A DNA stretch of 6,181 nucleotides from Nonomuraea sp. (GCA_013362835.1 JABFVJ010000159.1:1-6181); one strand, 5' to 3'; shown: positions 1 through 5,742, counted from the first letter of the stretch. The notes: generated by a model not told the origin, from the sequence alone. Made by a program: numbers and translations.

Positions 1-545
1 GCGGCCACGAGCAGGCGTCGCCAGATCCACGCCGCGTCGCGGGGATCGAGGCCGGTGCCCACCCGTTCGAGGGTGACGAACCCCTCAGGGGCCCGGCTGA
101 TCACGTTCGCCTGACGTACGACGCCGCCGGTCCTGTACCGGAACGTCTTGACGAGGCGGGGGACGTACGGGAGGAAGCGCGGGTCGCCGTCGGCCGCGAT
201 CTTCCGCAGCGCGGCGGCCTCCCGTACGAGGAGAGGGTTGTCGGCGGGGTCGCGCGCCACCTTCAGCACCGTGTCGCGCACCTCTCCCAGCCCGGCCGGG
301 TAGAGGACGGCGGTGCCGCCCTTGTGGAGCGGGGGCCCGACCAGGTAGTCGCCCACCCGCTGCCCCCGGTGGAAGGTCTCCCAGAGCGAGACCAGCCGCT
401 TGAACGCCTCCTCGCCCCCGGGTGCGAGGTCGGGATGCAGCGCCCTGGCCAGCCGCCGGTAGACGCCCGTCGGGGAGTCGCCCGCGAAGAGCTCCTGTGC
501 CGATCGCGCCCCTGTGACGATCGCCACCGCCTCGGCCGTGTTCAT
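1..545 (-). CDS. J-domain plus kinase-like protein, 5' part only (runs off left edge)
   Basis: I read this by translating the reverse complement; 181 codons are open from the ATG at 545 to the window edge, so the C-terminus is missing. Residues about 25-58 look like helices II and III of a DnaJ J-domain, with the diagnostic HPD at 37-39 (LARALHPDLAP), the motif that stimulates Hsp70 ATPase. From about residue 65 a protein-kinase-like N-lobe follows: a glycine-rich turn (GPPLHKGGTAVLYPA, 70-84), a candidate ATP-binding lysine at K95 in VLKVA, and a candidate helix-C glutamate at E109. The catalytic loop and DFG lie outside the window, so active kinase and pseudokinase cannot be told apart. The start is firm: GGAGG repeats lie 4 and 7 bases upstream. 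The ATG overlaps the stop of the upstream nrtR-like gene as ATGA, implying translational coupling. The domain calls are confident; the cellular role is unknown. Confidence 0.8.
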   Translation of the reverse strand, partial: MNTAEAVAIVTGARSAQELFAGDSPTGVYRRLARALHPDLAPGGEEAFKRLVSLWETFHRGQRVGDYLVGPPLHKGGTAVLYPAGLGEVRDTVLKVARDPADNPLLVREAAALRKIAADGDPRFLPYVPRLVKTFRYRTGGVVRQANVISRAPEGFVTLERVGTGLDPRDAAWIWRRLLVA

Positions 546-1273
546 CGCACCTCCTCCTCCCGCGCCGGACGCAGCAGCGCGGGGTGGAGCAGCCGGGCGT
601 CGCCCGCGCGGTAGAGCTTGGCGCGCGGGCCGCCCCTGGGGCCGCCGGTCTCGGTGGTCTGGCCGGTGCTCTCCACGAAACCGGGAACCGACAGGACCTT
701 CCGGTGGAAGTTGCCGGCGTGCAGCGGGGTGCCCCAGACCGTCTCGTAGATGAGCCGCAGGTCGGAGATGGTGAACTCGTCGCCGGCGAACGCCGTGGCG
801 AGCGGCGTGTACTCCAGCTTCGACCGGGCCCGCTCGACCCCGTCGGCCAGGATGCGGGCGTGGTCGAAGGCCAGCGGCGGCACGTCGTCGACCGGGTGCC
901 ACACGGCCGCGGCCGCGTCCGTGCCCGCCTGGGGGTCGGGCAGGTCGGGGGCGAAGGCGAGGTAGGAGATCGACACCACCCGCATGCGCGGGTCGCGGGC
1001 CGGGCCGCCGTAGCTGGCGAGTTGTTCGAGGTGCGCCGGCCTGGTGGCCACGCCCGTCTCCTCGGACAGCTCCCGCACCGCCGCCTCGGCCAGGTCCTCG
1101 TCCGGCTTGATGAAGCCGCCCGGCAGCGCCCACAGGCCCGCGTACGGCTCGACGCCGCGCTCGACGATCAGGACGTGCAGCCGCCGGTCGCGGATGGTCA
1201 GCGCGACCACGTCGACCGTCACCGCGACCGGCGCGTAGAGCCGCGGGTTGTACTCGGCCAGGAAGTCGTCCAT
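542..1273 (-). CDS. NrtR-family Nudix / winged-helix transcriptional regulator
   Basis: This 243-residue protein has the two-domain layout of NrtR regulators: an N-terminal Nudix domain (about 14-150) and a C-terminal winged helix (about 160-222). The Nudix box is complete, G53-x5-E59-x7-R67-E68-L69-x-E71-E72-x-G74-V75, so hydrolysis of an ADP-ribose-like nucleotide is possible; several known NrtRs have lost the box and only sense. The C-terminal part (FTISDLRLIYETVWGTPL, then NFHRKVL and PRAKLYR) is the usual NrtR DNA-binding module. Known NrtRs control NAD synthesis or pentose use and respond to ADP-ribose; this one's effector and targets are inferred only. The ATG at 1273 has AAGGA about 7 bases upstream and begins with the family-typical short lead-in (EYNPRLYAPVAVTVDVV). 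It is first gene of an operon with the J-domain/kinase gene, and an inverted repeat over its promoter suggests autoregulation. Confidence 0.9.
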   Translation of the reverse strand: MDDFLAEYNPRLYAPVAVTVDVVALTIRDRRLHVLIVERGVEPYAGLWALPGGFIKPDEDLAEAAVRELSEETGVATRPAHLEQLASYGGPARDPRMRVVSISYLAFAPDLPDPQAGTDAAAAVWHPVDDVPPLAFDHARILADGVERARSKLEYTPLATAFAGDEFTISDLRLIYETVWGTPLHAGNFHRKVLSVPGFVESTGQTTETGGPRGGPRAKLYRAGDARLLHPALLRPAREEEVR

Positions 1274-1292
1274 CCTCAGTCCTTCTCGCTCT

Positions 1293-1319
1293 GAGTCAAT
1301 CTCTATCTGAGAATAACTC
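1293..1319. promoter_or_regulatory. 27-bp inverted repeat, candidate NrtR operator
   Basis: Arms GAGTCAATCTC (1293-1303) and GAGAATAACTC (1309-1319) match in 9 of 11 inverted positions around a 5-base spacer. The repeat lies between divergent genes, covers the predicted -10 and start point of the nrtR-like gene, and sits just upstream of the Dabb gene promoter. It is more AT-rich than its surroundings. Autorepression by the adjacent regulator is inferred from this placement; NrtR operators are generally palindromic and of similar size. Confidence 0.6.
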
Positions 1320-1338
1320 TGGGGACAGGTGATGTCGA
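1310..1338 (-). promoter_or_regulatory. Predicted promoter of the nrtR-like operon
   Basis: On the minus strand there is a -35 TCGACA (1338-1333), a 17-base spacer and a -10 TATTCT (1315-1310). This predicts a start near 1303, about 30 bases ahead of the ATG. The -10 lies inside the right arm of the inverted repeat at 1293-1319, a layout expected for repression. Confidence 0.55.
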
Positions 1339-1344
1339 TAGGGT
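1339..1344 (+). promoter_or_regulatory. -10 element TAGGGT for a leaderless Dabb transcript
   Basis: TAGGGT fits the actinobacterial -10 form TANNNT and ends exactly 6 bases before the ATG at 1351, which would make the A of the ATG the transcription start. There is no Shine-Dalgarno sequence ahead of the ATG, in agreement with leaderless translation. No convincing -35 is visible; its expected place overlaps the right arm of the 1293-1319 repeat. Confidence 0.5.
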
Positions 1345-1350
1345 TGGCGC

Positions 1351-1644
1351 ATGATTCGTCACATCGTCCTGATCACCTGGGCCGGCCATGCCACCGACGA
1401 GCAGAAGGCGGCCGTCGAGACCGAGCTGAAGAAGCTACCCGGCGTGATCCCCGAGCTGAAGGCGTACACGGTGGGGGCCGACGCGGGCATCGACCAGGGC
1501 AACCACGACTTCGGCCTGGTCGCCGACTTCGACAGCGTCGACGACTACCTGGTCTATCGCGACCACCCTCAGCACAAGGCCGTGCTCGCCGAGCACGTCA
1601 AGCCCATCCTGGCGACCCGCGCCGCCGTGCAGCTCAGCCTTTAG
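1351..1644 (+). CDS. Dabb (stress-responsive A/B barrel) family protein
   Basis: This 97-residue protein is a single Dabb domain, a small dimeric ferredoxin-like alpha/beta barrel. It opens with the family signature MIRHIVLITW (usually IRHIVLFKW), followed by a helix, the GxDxG-like turn at GADAGIDQGNHDFGLVADF, and the closing DDYLVYRDHPQHKAVLAEHVKPI segment with its conserved HP-H pattern. Family members include stress-induced proteins of unknown activity and a few polyketide or cannabinoid-pathway cyclases; nothing here fixes the activity. It is divergent from the nrtR-like operon and shares its 77-bp intergenic region, so co-regulation is plausible. It is probably leaderless. Its TAG stop overlaps the stop of the converging membrane-protein gene. 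Confidence 0.9.
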   Translation: MIRHIVLITWAGHATDEQKAAVETELKKLPGVIPELKAYTVGADAGIDQGNHDFGLVADFDSVDDYLVYRDHPQHKAVLAEHVKPILATRAAVQLSL

Positions 1645-1865
1645 AGCTCCGGCGGGTGGTTCTCGCGGTGCATCAGCCGGTCGTCGGACGTGCGCCCCCG
1701 CCTCGGCGCGAGCACGACGCTGAGCACCACGCCGACGCCACCGACGATCATGAAGATGACGCCGATGATGTCCATGTGCACGCTCTGGCCGAACACGTCG
1801 GGCTCGATCGCGAACCGCAGGATGGCGCCAAGCGTGAGGAAGAAGATGCTGACCCCGACACCCAT
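1641..1865 (-). CDS. DUF6458-type small membrane protein
   Basis: The product is 74 residues with two predicted transmembrane helices, about 3-20 (GVSIFFLTLGAILRFAI) and 32-52 (IIGVIFMIVGGVGVVLSVVL). A short acidic linker (EPDVFGQSVHMD) joins them, and a charged cytoplasmic-type tail follows (PRRGRTSDDR). The opening MGVGVSIF and the GVIFMIVG stretch match my recollection of DUF6458 proteins, which have no assigned function. An in-frame ATG 13 codons upstream (1904) would add a non-conserved segment without a ribosome site; I prefer 1865 because GGAGG lies 5 bases before it and the family begins there. The gene follows the MBL-fold gene on the same strand after 71 bases and overlaps the Dabb stop by 4 bases. 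Confidence 0.8.
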   Translation of the reverse strand: MGVGVSIFFLTLGAILRFAIEPDVFGQSVHMDIIGVIFMIVGGVGVVLSVVLAPRRGRTSDDRLMHRENHPPEL

Positions 1866-1870
1866 GACGA

Positions 1871-1875
1871 CCTCC
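1871..1875 (-). promoter_or_regulatory. Ribosome binding site fixing the DUF6458 start
   Basis: GGAGG on the minus strand, 5 bases before the ATG at 1865. The alternative upstream ATG at 1904 has nothing comparable, so this site decides the start. Confidence 0.7.
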
Positions 1876-1902
1876 AGGCAAAGGCTGAGTACGCCCACGG
1901 TC

Positions 1903-1914
1903 ATACCCGGGTAT
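1903..1914. repeat. Perfect 12-bp palindrome ATACCCGGGTAT
   Basis: ATACCCGGGTAT is its own reverse complement and lies in the 71-bp gap between the MBL-fold gene and the DUF6458 gene, about 40 bases before the preferred DUF6458 start. It could be an operator for the small membrane-protein gene, but no regulator can be matched to it and chance is possible. Confidence 0.35.
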
Positions 1915-1936
1915 CGGTGATCACACCCTCACGGCG

Positions 1937-2875
1937 TCACGCGAGACAGGACAGTGGCCGCCCGCCGTTGTAGGTGATCATGTCGAGCACGGCCGCCGCC
2001 ACGTCGATGGGCGCGCCGGGCGGGCGTCCGTCCAGCTCGGCGTAGGCCCGGTGCAGGTTGCCCACGAGGCGTTCCGGGTCGTGCAGCCCGGCCCACTCGC
2101 CGAGATCGGTCCCGCGCGCCGCCTCCAGCGGCGCCAGCCCCGCCGCGCGGCCGAGCTCGGCCGTCTCCAGCACGAACCGCAGGTAGCCCTCGACCCGGTC
2201 GTAGACCTCCGGCCCGCACACCTCGCCGTGCCCGGGGACGATCGTCTCCGCGTCCAGCTCCCTGAGCGTCTCCAGCGCCTCGATCGCCCCCGTCACCGAC
2301 CCCATCAGGACGAACGGCGTGCCGCCGTTGAACACCAGGTCGCCCGAGAACAGTACCCGCCGCTCGGGGATCCAGACGATCGAGTCGTTGGTCGTGTGCG
2401 CGGCCGGCCCGACGTGCCGGACCTCGCAGCGCAGCTCGTCCGAGTAGAGCGTGACCCCCTCCGTGTACGTCAGGAACGGCGGCGCCACCTCCATCGCCCC
2501 CCACACCACCTCCGGCGACCACGCCCCCCGGTACGCCGGGATCCCGTCGGCGAGAATCTGCTCCCGCACGCCCTCGTGCCCGACGATCGTGGCCTCCGGG
2601 AAGAGCCAGTTGCCGAACGTGTGGTCGCCGTGGTGATGCGTGTTGACCAGCGTCGTGATCGGCCGGTCGCTGACCTTGCCCACGGCCCGCCGCAGATCGC
2701 GCGTACGGCGCTCGGTCGAGCAGGCGTCGACGCAGATCACCCCGCGCCGGCCGGCCAGGAAGCCGGTGTTGTTGATCCACCAGCTCCCGTCGGGCTGGAC
2801 GTAGGCGAAGACGCCGTCGGAGACCTCTTCGACACGCGGCGGGGGCAGGGGGTGGTCATGAGAGGAGGAACTCAT
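1937..2875 (-). CDS. MBL-fold hydrolase resembling ActIV-type cyclase/thioesterase
   Basis: This 312-residue metallo-beta-lactamase-fold protein has the metal ligands in order: THHHGDH (H80, H82, D84, H85), H160 in AAHTTND, D179 in LFSGDLV and H216 in VPGHGE, so a two-zinc hydrolase site is complete. It resembles what I remember of ActIV, the MBL-fold second-ring cyclase/thioesterase of actinorhodin synthesis. Shared points are the THxHGDH-FGN opening, SGDxVxxGxTPF, the C-terminal DLGxxAGLxDxERLVxNLHRAxxEL helix and the ending YNGG-CLA. No polyketide synthase gene is in view, so the substrate may be another acyl thioester or ester. The neighbouring acyl-CoA dehydrogenase gene makes thioester chemistry plausible, though a terminator separates them. 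The ATG at 2875 lacks a ribosome site and fits leaderless translation. Confidence 0.85.
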   Translation of the reverse strand: MSSSSHDHPLPPPRVEEVSDGVFAYVQPDGSWWINNTGFLAGRRGVICVDACSTERRTRDLRRAVGKVSDRPITTLVNTHHHGDHTFGNWLFPEATIVGHEGVREQILADGIPAYRGAWSPEVVWGAMEVAPPFLTYTEGVTLYSDELRCEVRHVGPAAHTTNDSIVWIPERRVLFSGDLVFNGGTPFVLMGSVTGAIEALETLRELDAETIVPGHGEVCGPEVYDRVEGYLRFVLETAELGRAAGLAPLEAARGTDLGEWAGLHDPERLVGNLHRAYAELDGRPPGAPIDVAAAVLDMITYNGGRPLSCLA

Positions 2876-2881
2876 GCCGCG

Positions 2882-2887
2882 AACGTA
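2882..2887 (-). promoter_or_regulatory. -10 element TACGTT for a leaderless MBL-gene transcript
   Basis: On the minus strand TACGTT (TANNNT type) ends 6 bases before the ATG at 2875, the same geometry as ahead of the Dabb gene. No Shine-Dalgarno sequence lies between them. The -35 position falls within the fadE terminator stem and is not recognisable, which lowers confidence. Confidence 0.4.
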
Positions 2888-2890
2888 ACA

Positions 2891-2919
2891 GGACGCCCGC
2901 CCCAGGGGGACGGGCGTCC
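2891..2919 (-). terminator. Hairpin terminator after the acyl-CoA dehydrogenase gene
   Basis: GGACGCCCG (2891-2899) and CGGGCGTCC (2911-2919) form a perfect 9-bp GC stem around an 11-base loop whose CCCC/GGGG can pair partly. It begins 11 bases past the fadE stop. Only a weak run of T follows on the minus strand (TGTTACGTT), so it is of the actinobacterial U-poor type. It probably insulates fadE from the MBL gene. Confidence 0.7.
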
Positions 2920-2930
2920 GGAGTCACGGC

Positions 2931-4736
2931 TCAGAAGGCCTCTTCGGGGAGCTGCATGAGGTCCTGGCCGGTGGCGTCGAGGATGCGCCGCTCGGCCGAC
3001 AGCCTCGGCAGCACGGTCGCGGCGAAGAACGCGGCCGCGCCGACCTTGCCCTGGTAGAAGGGGTCCTCCTTCTCGGCCAGCCGGGCGAGGGCCACCTCGG
3101 CCTGGCGCAGCAGCAGCCAGCCGATCACCAGGTCGCCGAGTGAGAGCAGGAACCGGGTGCTGTTCAGCCCGACCTTGTACACCTCTTCCGGCGTCTCCAG
3201 CGAGCCGAGCGCCCACCCGGCCATGGTGTCGCCCATGGCCTTGACCTCGGCGGCGGCCTCGGCGAGCAGCTTGCGCTCCTGCTTCAGCCTGCCGTTGCCC
3301 GCCTCGGACGCGGCGAACTCGTCGATCTCGGCCAGCAGCGCGCCGATCGCCGCGCCCTGGTTGCGCAGGATCTTCCTGAAGAACAGGTCGAGGCCCTGGA
3401 TCGCGGTCGTGCCCTCGTACAGGGAGTCGATCTTGGCGTCGCGGATGTACTGCTCGATCGGGTAGTCCTGGAGGTAGCCGGAGCCGCCGAGGGTCTGCAG
3501 CGAGCGCGAGAGCAGCTCGTACGACCGCTCCGAGCCGACGCCCTTGACGAGGGGCAGCAGCAGGTCGTTCATGGCGTGGGCGTGGTGGTCGTCCGGGTCG
3601 ATCAGGACGGCGTCCTGGAACGTGGCCGTGTAGAGGACCAGCGCCCGCATGCCCTCCGCGTACGCCTTCTGCAACATGAGCTCGCGGCGTACGTCGGGGT
3701 GGTGGGTGACGGTCACGCGGGGCGCGGCCTTGTCGGTCATCCTGGTCAGGTCGGCGCCCTGGTAGCGGGACTTGGCGTACTCCAGGGCGTTCAGGTAGCC
3801 GGTGGAGAGCGTGGCGATGGCCTTGGTGCCGACCATCATGCGGGCGTGCTCGATCACCATGAACATCTGCTTGATGCCCTCGTGCACGTCGCCGACCAGC
3901 CAGCCGACCGCCGGGTGCTTGTCGCCGAAGGTGAGCTCGCAGGTCGTGGAGACCTTCAGGCCCATCTTCTTCTCGACGTTGGTGACGTAGACGCCGTTGC
4001 GCTCGCCCAGCTCGCCGGTCTCCAGGTCCACGTGGAACTTGGGCACCAGGAACATCGACAGGCCCTTGGTGCCGGGGCCGTGGCCCTCGGGGCGGGCCAG
4101 GACCAGGTGGAAGATGTTGTCGGACATGTCGTGCTCGGCGCTGGTGATGAAGCGCTTGACGCCCTCGATGTGCCACGTCCCGTCGGGCTGCCGGACGGCC
4201 TTGGCCCGGCCCGCGCCGACGTCCGAGCCGGCGTCCGGCTCGGTGAGGACCATGGTGGCGCCCCAGTTCTTCTCGATGGCCAGCTCCGCGAAGCGCTTCT
4301 GGTCGGCGTTGCCGACCTTCCACAGGGTGTAGGCGAAGTTGGGGCCGGCGGCGTACATGTAAAGGGCCGGGTTGGAGCCGAGCACCATCTCGGCCGTCGC
4401 CCAGGCGAGGCTTCTCGGGATGCCGGGGCCGCCCAGCTCGGCGGGCAGGTCGAGGTGCGCCCAGCCGCCGTCGACCAGCGCCTTGAACGACTTCTTGAAG
4501 CCCGCGGGCACGGTCACCGTGCTCGTCTCCGGGTCGAACACCGGCGGCTGCCGGTCCCCTTCCTCGAAGGAGTCGGCCAGTACGCCGGTCGCCAGCCGGT
4601 TGACCTCGTCAAGGATGCTGCGCGCCACATCCTCGTCAACTTCGGCGAAGGGCCCGGTGCCGAGGATGTCGCGTCGTCCGAACACCTCGAAGAGGTTGAA
4701 CTCCAGGTCACGCACGTTGCTCTTGTAATGGCCCAT
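2931..4736 (-). CDS. fadE5: Acyl-CoA dehydrogenase, FadE5 type
   Basis: The 601-residue product is an FAD-dependent acyl-CoA dehydrogenase catalysing the first, alpha-beta dehydrogenation step of fatty-acid beta-oxidation in the cytoplasm. It matches mycobacterial FadE5 (611 residues, as I recall it) from the first residues ([18 protein letters not shown]) to the last (EEAF). Visible blocks are an N-terminal helical domain, the substrate/FAD loop [13 protein letters not shown] (162-174), the middle beta-domain ([12 protein letters not shown]), the C-terminal helical domain with [20 protein letters not shown] (414-433), the putative catalytic base E441 in LYEGTTAIQ, and the extra C-terminal helical domain of long-form enzymes (about 470-600). 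AAGGAGA lies 9 bases before the ATG. Its promoter carries a palindrome suited to a TetR-family lipid regulator. It is intact; chain-length preference is not readable. Confidence 0.95.
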   Translation of the reverse strand: MGHYKSNVRDLEFNLFEVFGRRDILGTGPFAEVDEDVARSILDEVNRLATGVLADSFEEGDRQPPVFDPETSTVTVPAGFKKSFKALVDGGWAHLDLPAELGGPGIPRSLAWATAEMVLGSNPALYMYAAGPNFAYTLWKVGNADQKRFAELAIEKNWGATMVLTEPDAGSDVGAGRAKAVRQPDGTWHIEGVKRFITSAEHDMSDNIFHLVLARPEGHGPGTKGLSMFLVPKFHVDLETGELGERNGVYVTNVEKKMGLKVSTTCELTFGDKHPAVGWLVGDVHEGIKQMFMVIEHARMMVGTKAIATLSTGYLNALEYAKSRYQGADLTRMTDKAAPRVTVTHHPDVRRELMLQKAYAEGMRALVLYTATFQDAVLIDPDDHHAHAMNDLLLPLVKGVGSERSYELLSRSLQTLGGSGYLQDYPIEQYIRDAKIDSLYEGTTAIQGLDLFFRKILRNQGAAIGALLAEIDEFAASEAGNGRLKQERKLLAEAAAEVKAMGDTMAGWALGSLETPEEVYKVGLNSTRFLLSLGDLVIGWLLLRQAEVALARLAEKEDPFYQGKVGAAAFFAATVLPRLSAERRILDATGQDLMQLPEEAF

Positions 4737-4765
4737 GGGTGCAGATCTCCTTGAACCGAGGTCGT

Positions 4766-4794
4766 TATGTACTGGCCAGTAACCCTACTAGCAA
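4766..4794 (-). promoter_or_regulatory. Predicted fadE promoter
   Basis: Minus-strand -35 TTGCTA (4794-4789), 17-base spacer and -10 TACATA (4771-4766) predict a start near 4759 and a leader of about 22 bases holding the AAGGAGA ribosome site. The spacer contains most of the palindrome at 4770-4781. The -10 match is only moderate. Confidence 0.45.
4770..4781. promoter_or_regulatory. Palindromic operator TACTGGCCAGTA in the fadE promoter
   Basis: This perfect 12-bp palindrome sits 34 bases upstream of the fadE start, in the spacer of the predicted promoter. TACT-N4-AGTA palindromes are typical of TetR-family repressors of actinobacterial lipid genes, which release DNA on binding acyl-CoA. That identity is inferred; no such regulator gene is in the window. 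Being in a 76-bp divergent region, it could also affect the methyltransferase gene. Confidence 0.6.
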
Positions 4795-4797
4795 TGC

Positions 4798-4809
4798 TAC
4801 CCGCGGGTA
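4798..4809. repeat. Perfect palindrome TACCCGCGGGTA before the methyltransferase gene
   Basis: TACCCGCGGGTA is self-complementary and ends 3 bases before the first possible methyltransferase ATG. Another perfect palindrome, GCCATGCATGGC, covers the next start candidates at 4816-4827. The first shares its TACCCG/CGGGTA arms with the palindrome at 1903-1914. A role as operator or 5' hairpin is possible but unproven. Confidence 0.35.
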
Positions 4810-4812
4810 ACC

Positions 4813-5637
4813 ATGGCCATGCATGGCATGCTCGACTCCATGGACGCCGAAGAACTCGCCACCAGGTGGCGAGAGCGACTGGATTCCTGGGCCATCCCCG
4901 AGGAGATCCTGGCCAAGGCTCCGGCCGATCCGTGGAGCCATTCGCCGGCCAGGTTCGCCACGCGTACCGACCGGGCGCTGGCCGAGCCCGACGACGGGCC
5001 GACCATGAGCCGCCTCGCCGAGGCGCTGCCCGACAAGGGCACGCTCCTCGACGTCGGCTCGGGTCCCGGCGCCGCCTCCCTGCCGCTGCGCGAGCGCATC
5101 GGCCATCTGTACGCCGTCGACACCTCGGCGCCGATGCTGGAGGGGCTGACGGCCAGGGCGATGACCCTCGGCGTGCCGGTCACCACCGTCGAGGGGCGCT
5201 GGCCCGACGTGGCCGCCCACGTGCCGGTCGCCGACGTCGCCGTCGCGGCCCACGTGGTCTACAACGTGCCCGACCTGGCGGAGTTCCTCCAGGCGCTCGA
5301 CCGGCACACCCGGGGGCGGGTGGTGCTCGAACTCCCGCACCGCCACCCCATGAGCTGGATGACGCCGCTCTGGCAGCACTTCCACGGCGTCGACCGTCCG
5401 GTCAGGCCGATCGCGGAAGACTGCGTGGCGCTGGCGGCGGCGCTCGGGTTCGCGGTGCGGGTGGAGGAGCGGGAGGCGCCCCTGGAACGTTTCACGTCGG
5501 TGGAGGAGCTGGCCGAGAGCGCCTGCCGCCGCGTGTGCCTCGATCCCTCGCGGGTGGGGGAGGTGGCCGAGACGGCGGTCGAGCTGGGCATGTGGCCGGT
5601 TCCCCGGGATCGCTGGGTCACCATCTGGTGGGAATGA
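4813..5637 (+). CDS. Class I SAM-dependent methyltransferase, substrate unknown
   Basis: From the first ATG the product is 274 residues with a Rossmann-type methyltransferase core: motif I LLDVGSGPGAAS (78-89) for SAM binding, D103 at the end of strand 2 (HLYAVDTSAPML) as the likely ribose-binding acid, and AHVVYNVPDLAEFLQAL (146-162) as the motif IV region. The N-terminal helix RWRERLDSWAIPEEIL and the C-terminal half (HPMSWMTPLWQHFHG, WPVPRDRWVTIWWE) look family-specific, but I do not recognise a substrate; small-molecule methylation is the default guess. The start is uncertain: ATGs at 4813, 4819, 4828 and 4840 are all in frame, none has a good ribosome site, and conserved sequence begins after the fourth. 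It is divergent from fadE across 76 bases and ends 41 bases before the riboswitch, so it is probably a separate unit from sugE. Confidence 0.85.
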   Translation: MAMHGMLDSMDAEELATRWRERLDSWAIPEEILAKAPADPWSHSPARFATRTDRALAEPDDGPTMSRLAEALPDKGTLLDVGSGPGAASLPLRERIGHLYAVDTSAPMLEGLTARAMTLGVPVTTVEGRWPDVAAHVPVADVAVAAHVVYNVPDLAEFLQALDRHTRGRVVLELPHRHPMSWMTPLWQHFHGVDRPVRPIAEDCVALAAALGFAVRVEEREAPLERFTSVEELAESACRRVCLDPSRVGEVAETAVELGMWPVPRDRWVTIWWE

Positions 5638-5678
5638 TCCGGTTTTCCGGGCCGTTCCACTAGATGAGCTGACCGCTC

Positions 5679-5719
5679 CCGGACGAGACGCGCCGTACCC
5701 GGACACGCCAAGACGACGC
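5679..5719 (+). promoter_or_regulatory. Guanidine-III riboswitch aptamer (ykkC-III class)
   Basis: These 41 bases match, base for base in length and in about 35 positions, the Thermobifida fusca guanidine-III riboswitch as I remember it. P1 pairs CCGG (5679-5682) with CCGG (5699-5702). The pseudoknot helix pairs GCGCCGT (5690-5696) with ACGACGC (5713-5719), with one C-A mismatch (5693/5716) where the remembered sequence has C-G. The conserved ACGAG (5683-5687) and CAAGACG (5709-5715) are present. Guanidinium binding stabilises the pseudoknot and turns on downstream expression. It lies 37 bases ahead of a SugE-type guanidinium exporter gene, which is the expected partner. Confidence 0.92.
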
Positions 5720-5742
5720 ACGTACCTGTACGTTCTCGTCTT
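5710..5742 (+). promoter_or_regulatory. Probable riboswitch expression platform hairpin
   Basis: AAGACGA (5710-5716) pairs with TCGTCTT (5736-5742), and ACGTAC (5720-5725) with GTACGT (5728-5733), across a small CGC/TC internal loop. The left arm reuses the aptamer's conserved 3' strand, so this hairpin and the ligand-bound pseudoknot exclude each other. It ends 1 base before the sugE ribosome site (AGGAG, 5744-5748). No T-run follows, so control of translation fits better than termination. GCTCC at 5675-5679 could pair with GGAGC at 5745-5749 in the off state. Confidence 0.65.

Noticed and set aside
1866..1904. Upstream ATG giving an 87-residue membrane protein
   Set aside because: There is no ribosome site, the extra 13 residues do not look like the family, and the internal ATG has GGAGG at good spacing.
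2872..4323. Minus-strand open frame inside fadE in another frame
   Set aside because: The product is Arg/Gly/Pro-rich and without domains, while the overlapping frame encodes a full-length FadE5-type enzyme.
3576..4754. Long plus-strand open frame opposite fadE (also 2051-2959 and 584-1294)
   Set aside because: These are antisense shadows of high-GC genes: low-complexity products rich in Arg, Gly, His and Val, no known domain, and the opposite strand encodes clear protein families.
5639..5650. CCGG-TTTT-CCGG as a terminator for the methyltransferase gene
   Set aside because: The stem is only 4 bp with no T-run after it, too weak to call.
5638..5678. A guanidine-I or guanidine-II (mini-ykkC) riboswitch, and a promoter, in this leader
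   Set aside because: The conserved blocks of those classes as I know them are absent, whereas guanidine-III fits fully. A promoter must lie here or within the methyltransferase end, but no convincing -35/-10 pair is visible.
5710..5742. Hairpin before sugE as a rho-independent terminator or protein operator
   Set aside because: No T-run follows, and its left arm is the conserved 3' strand of the guanidine-III aptamer, so an RNA expression platform explains it better.
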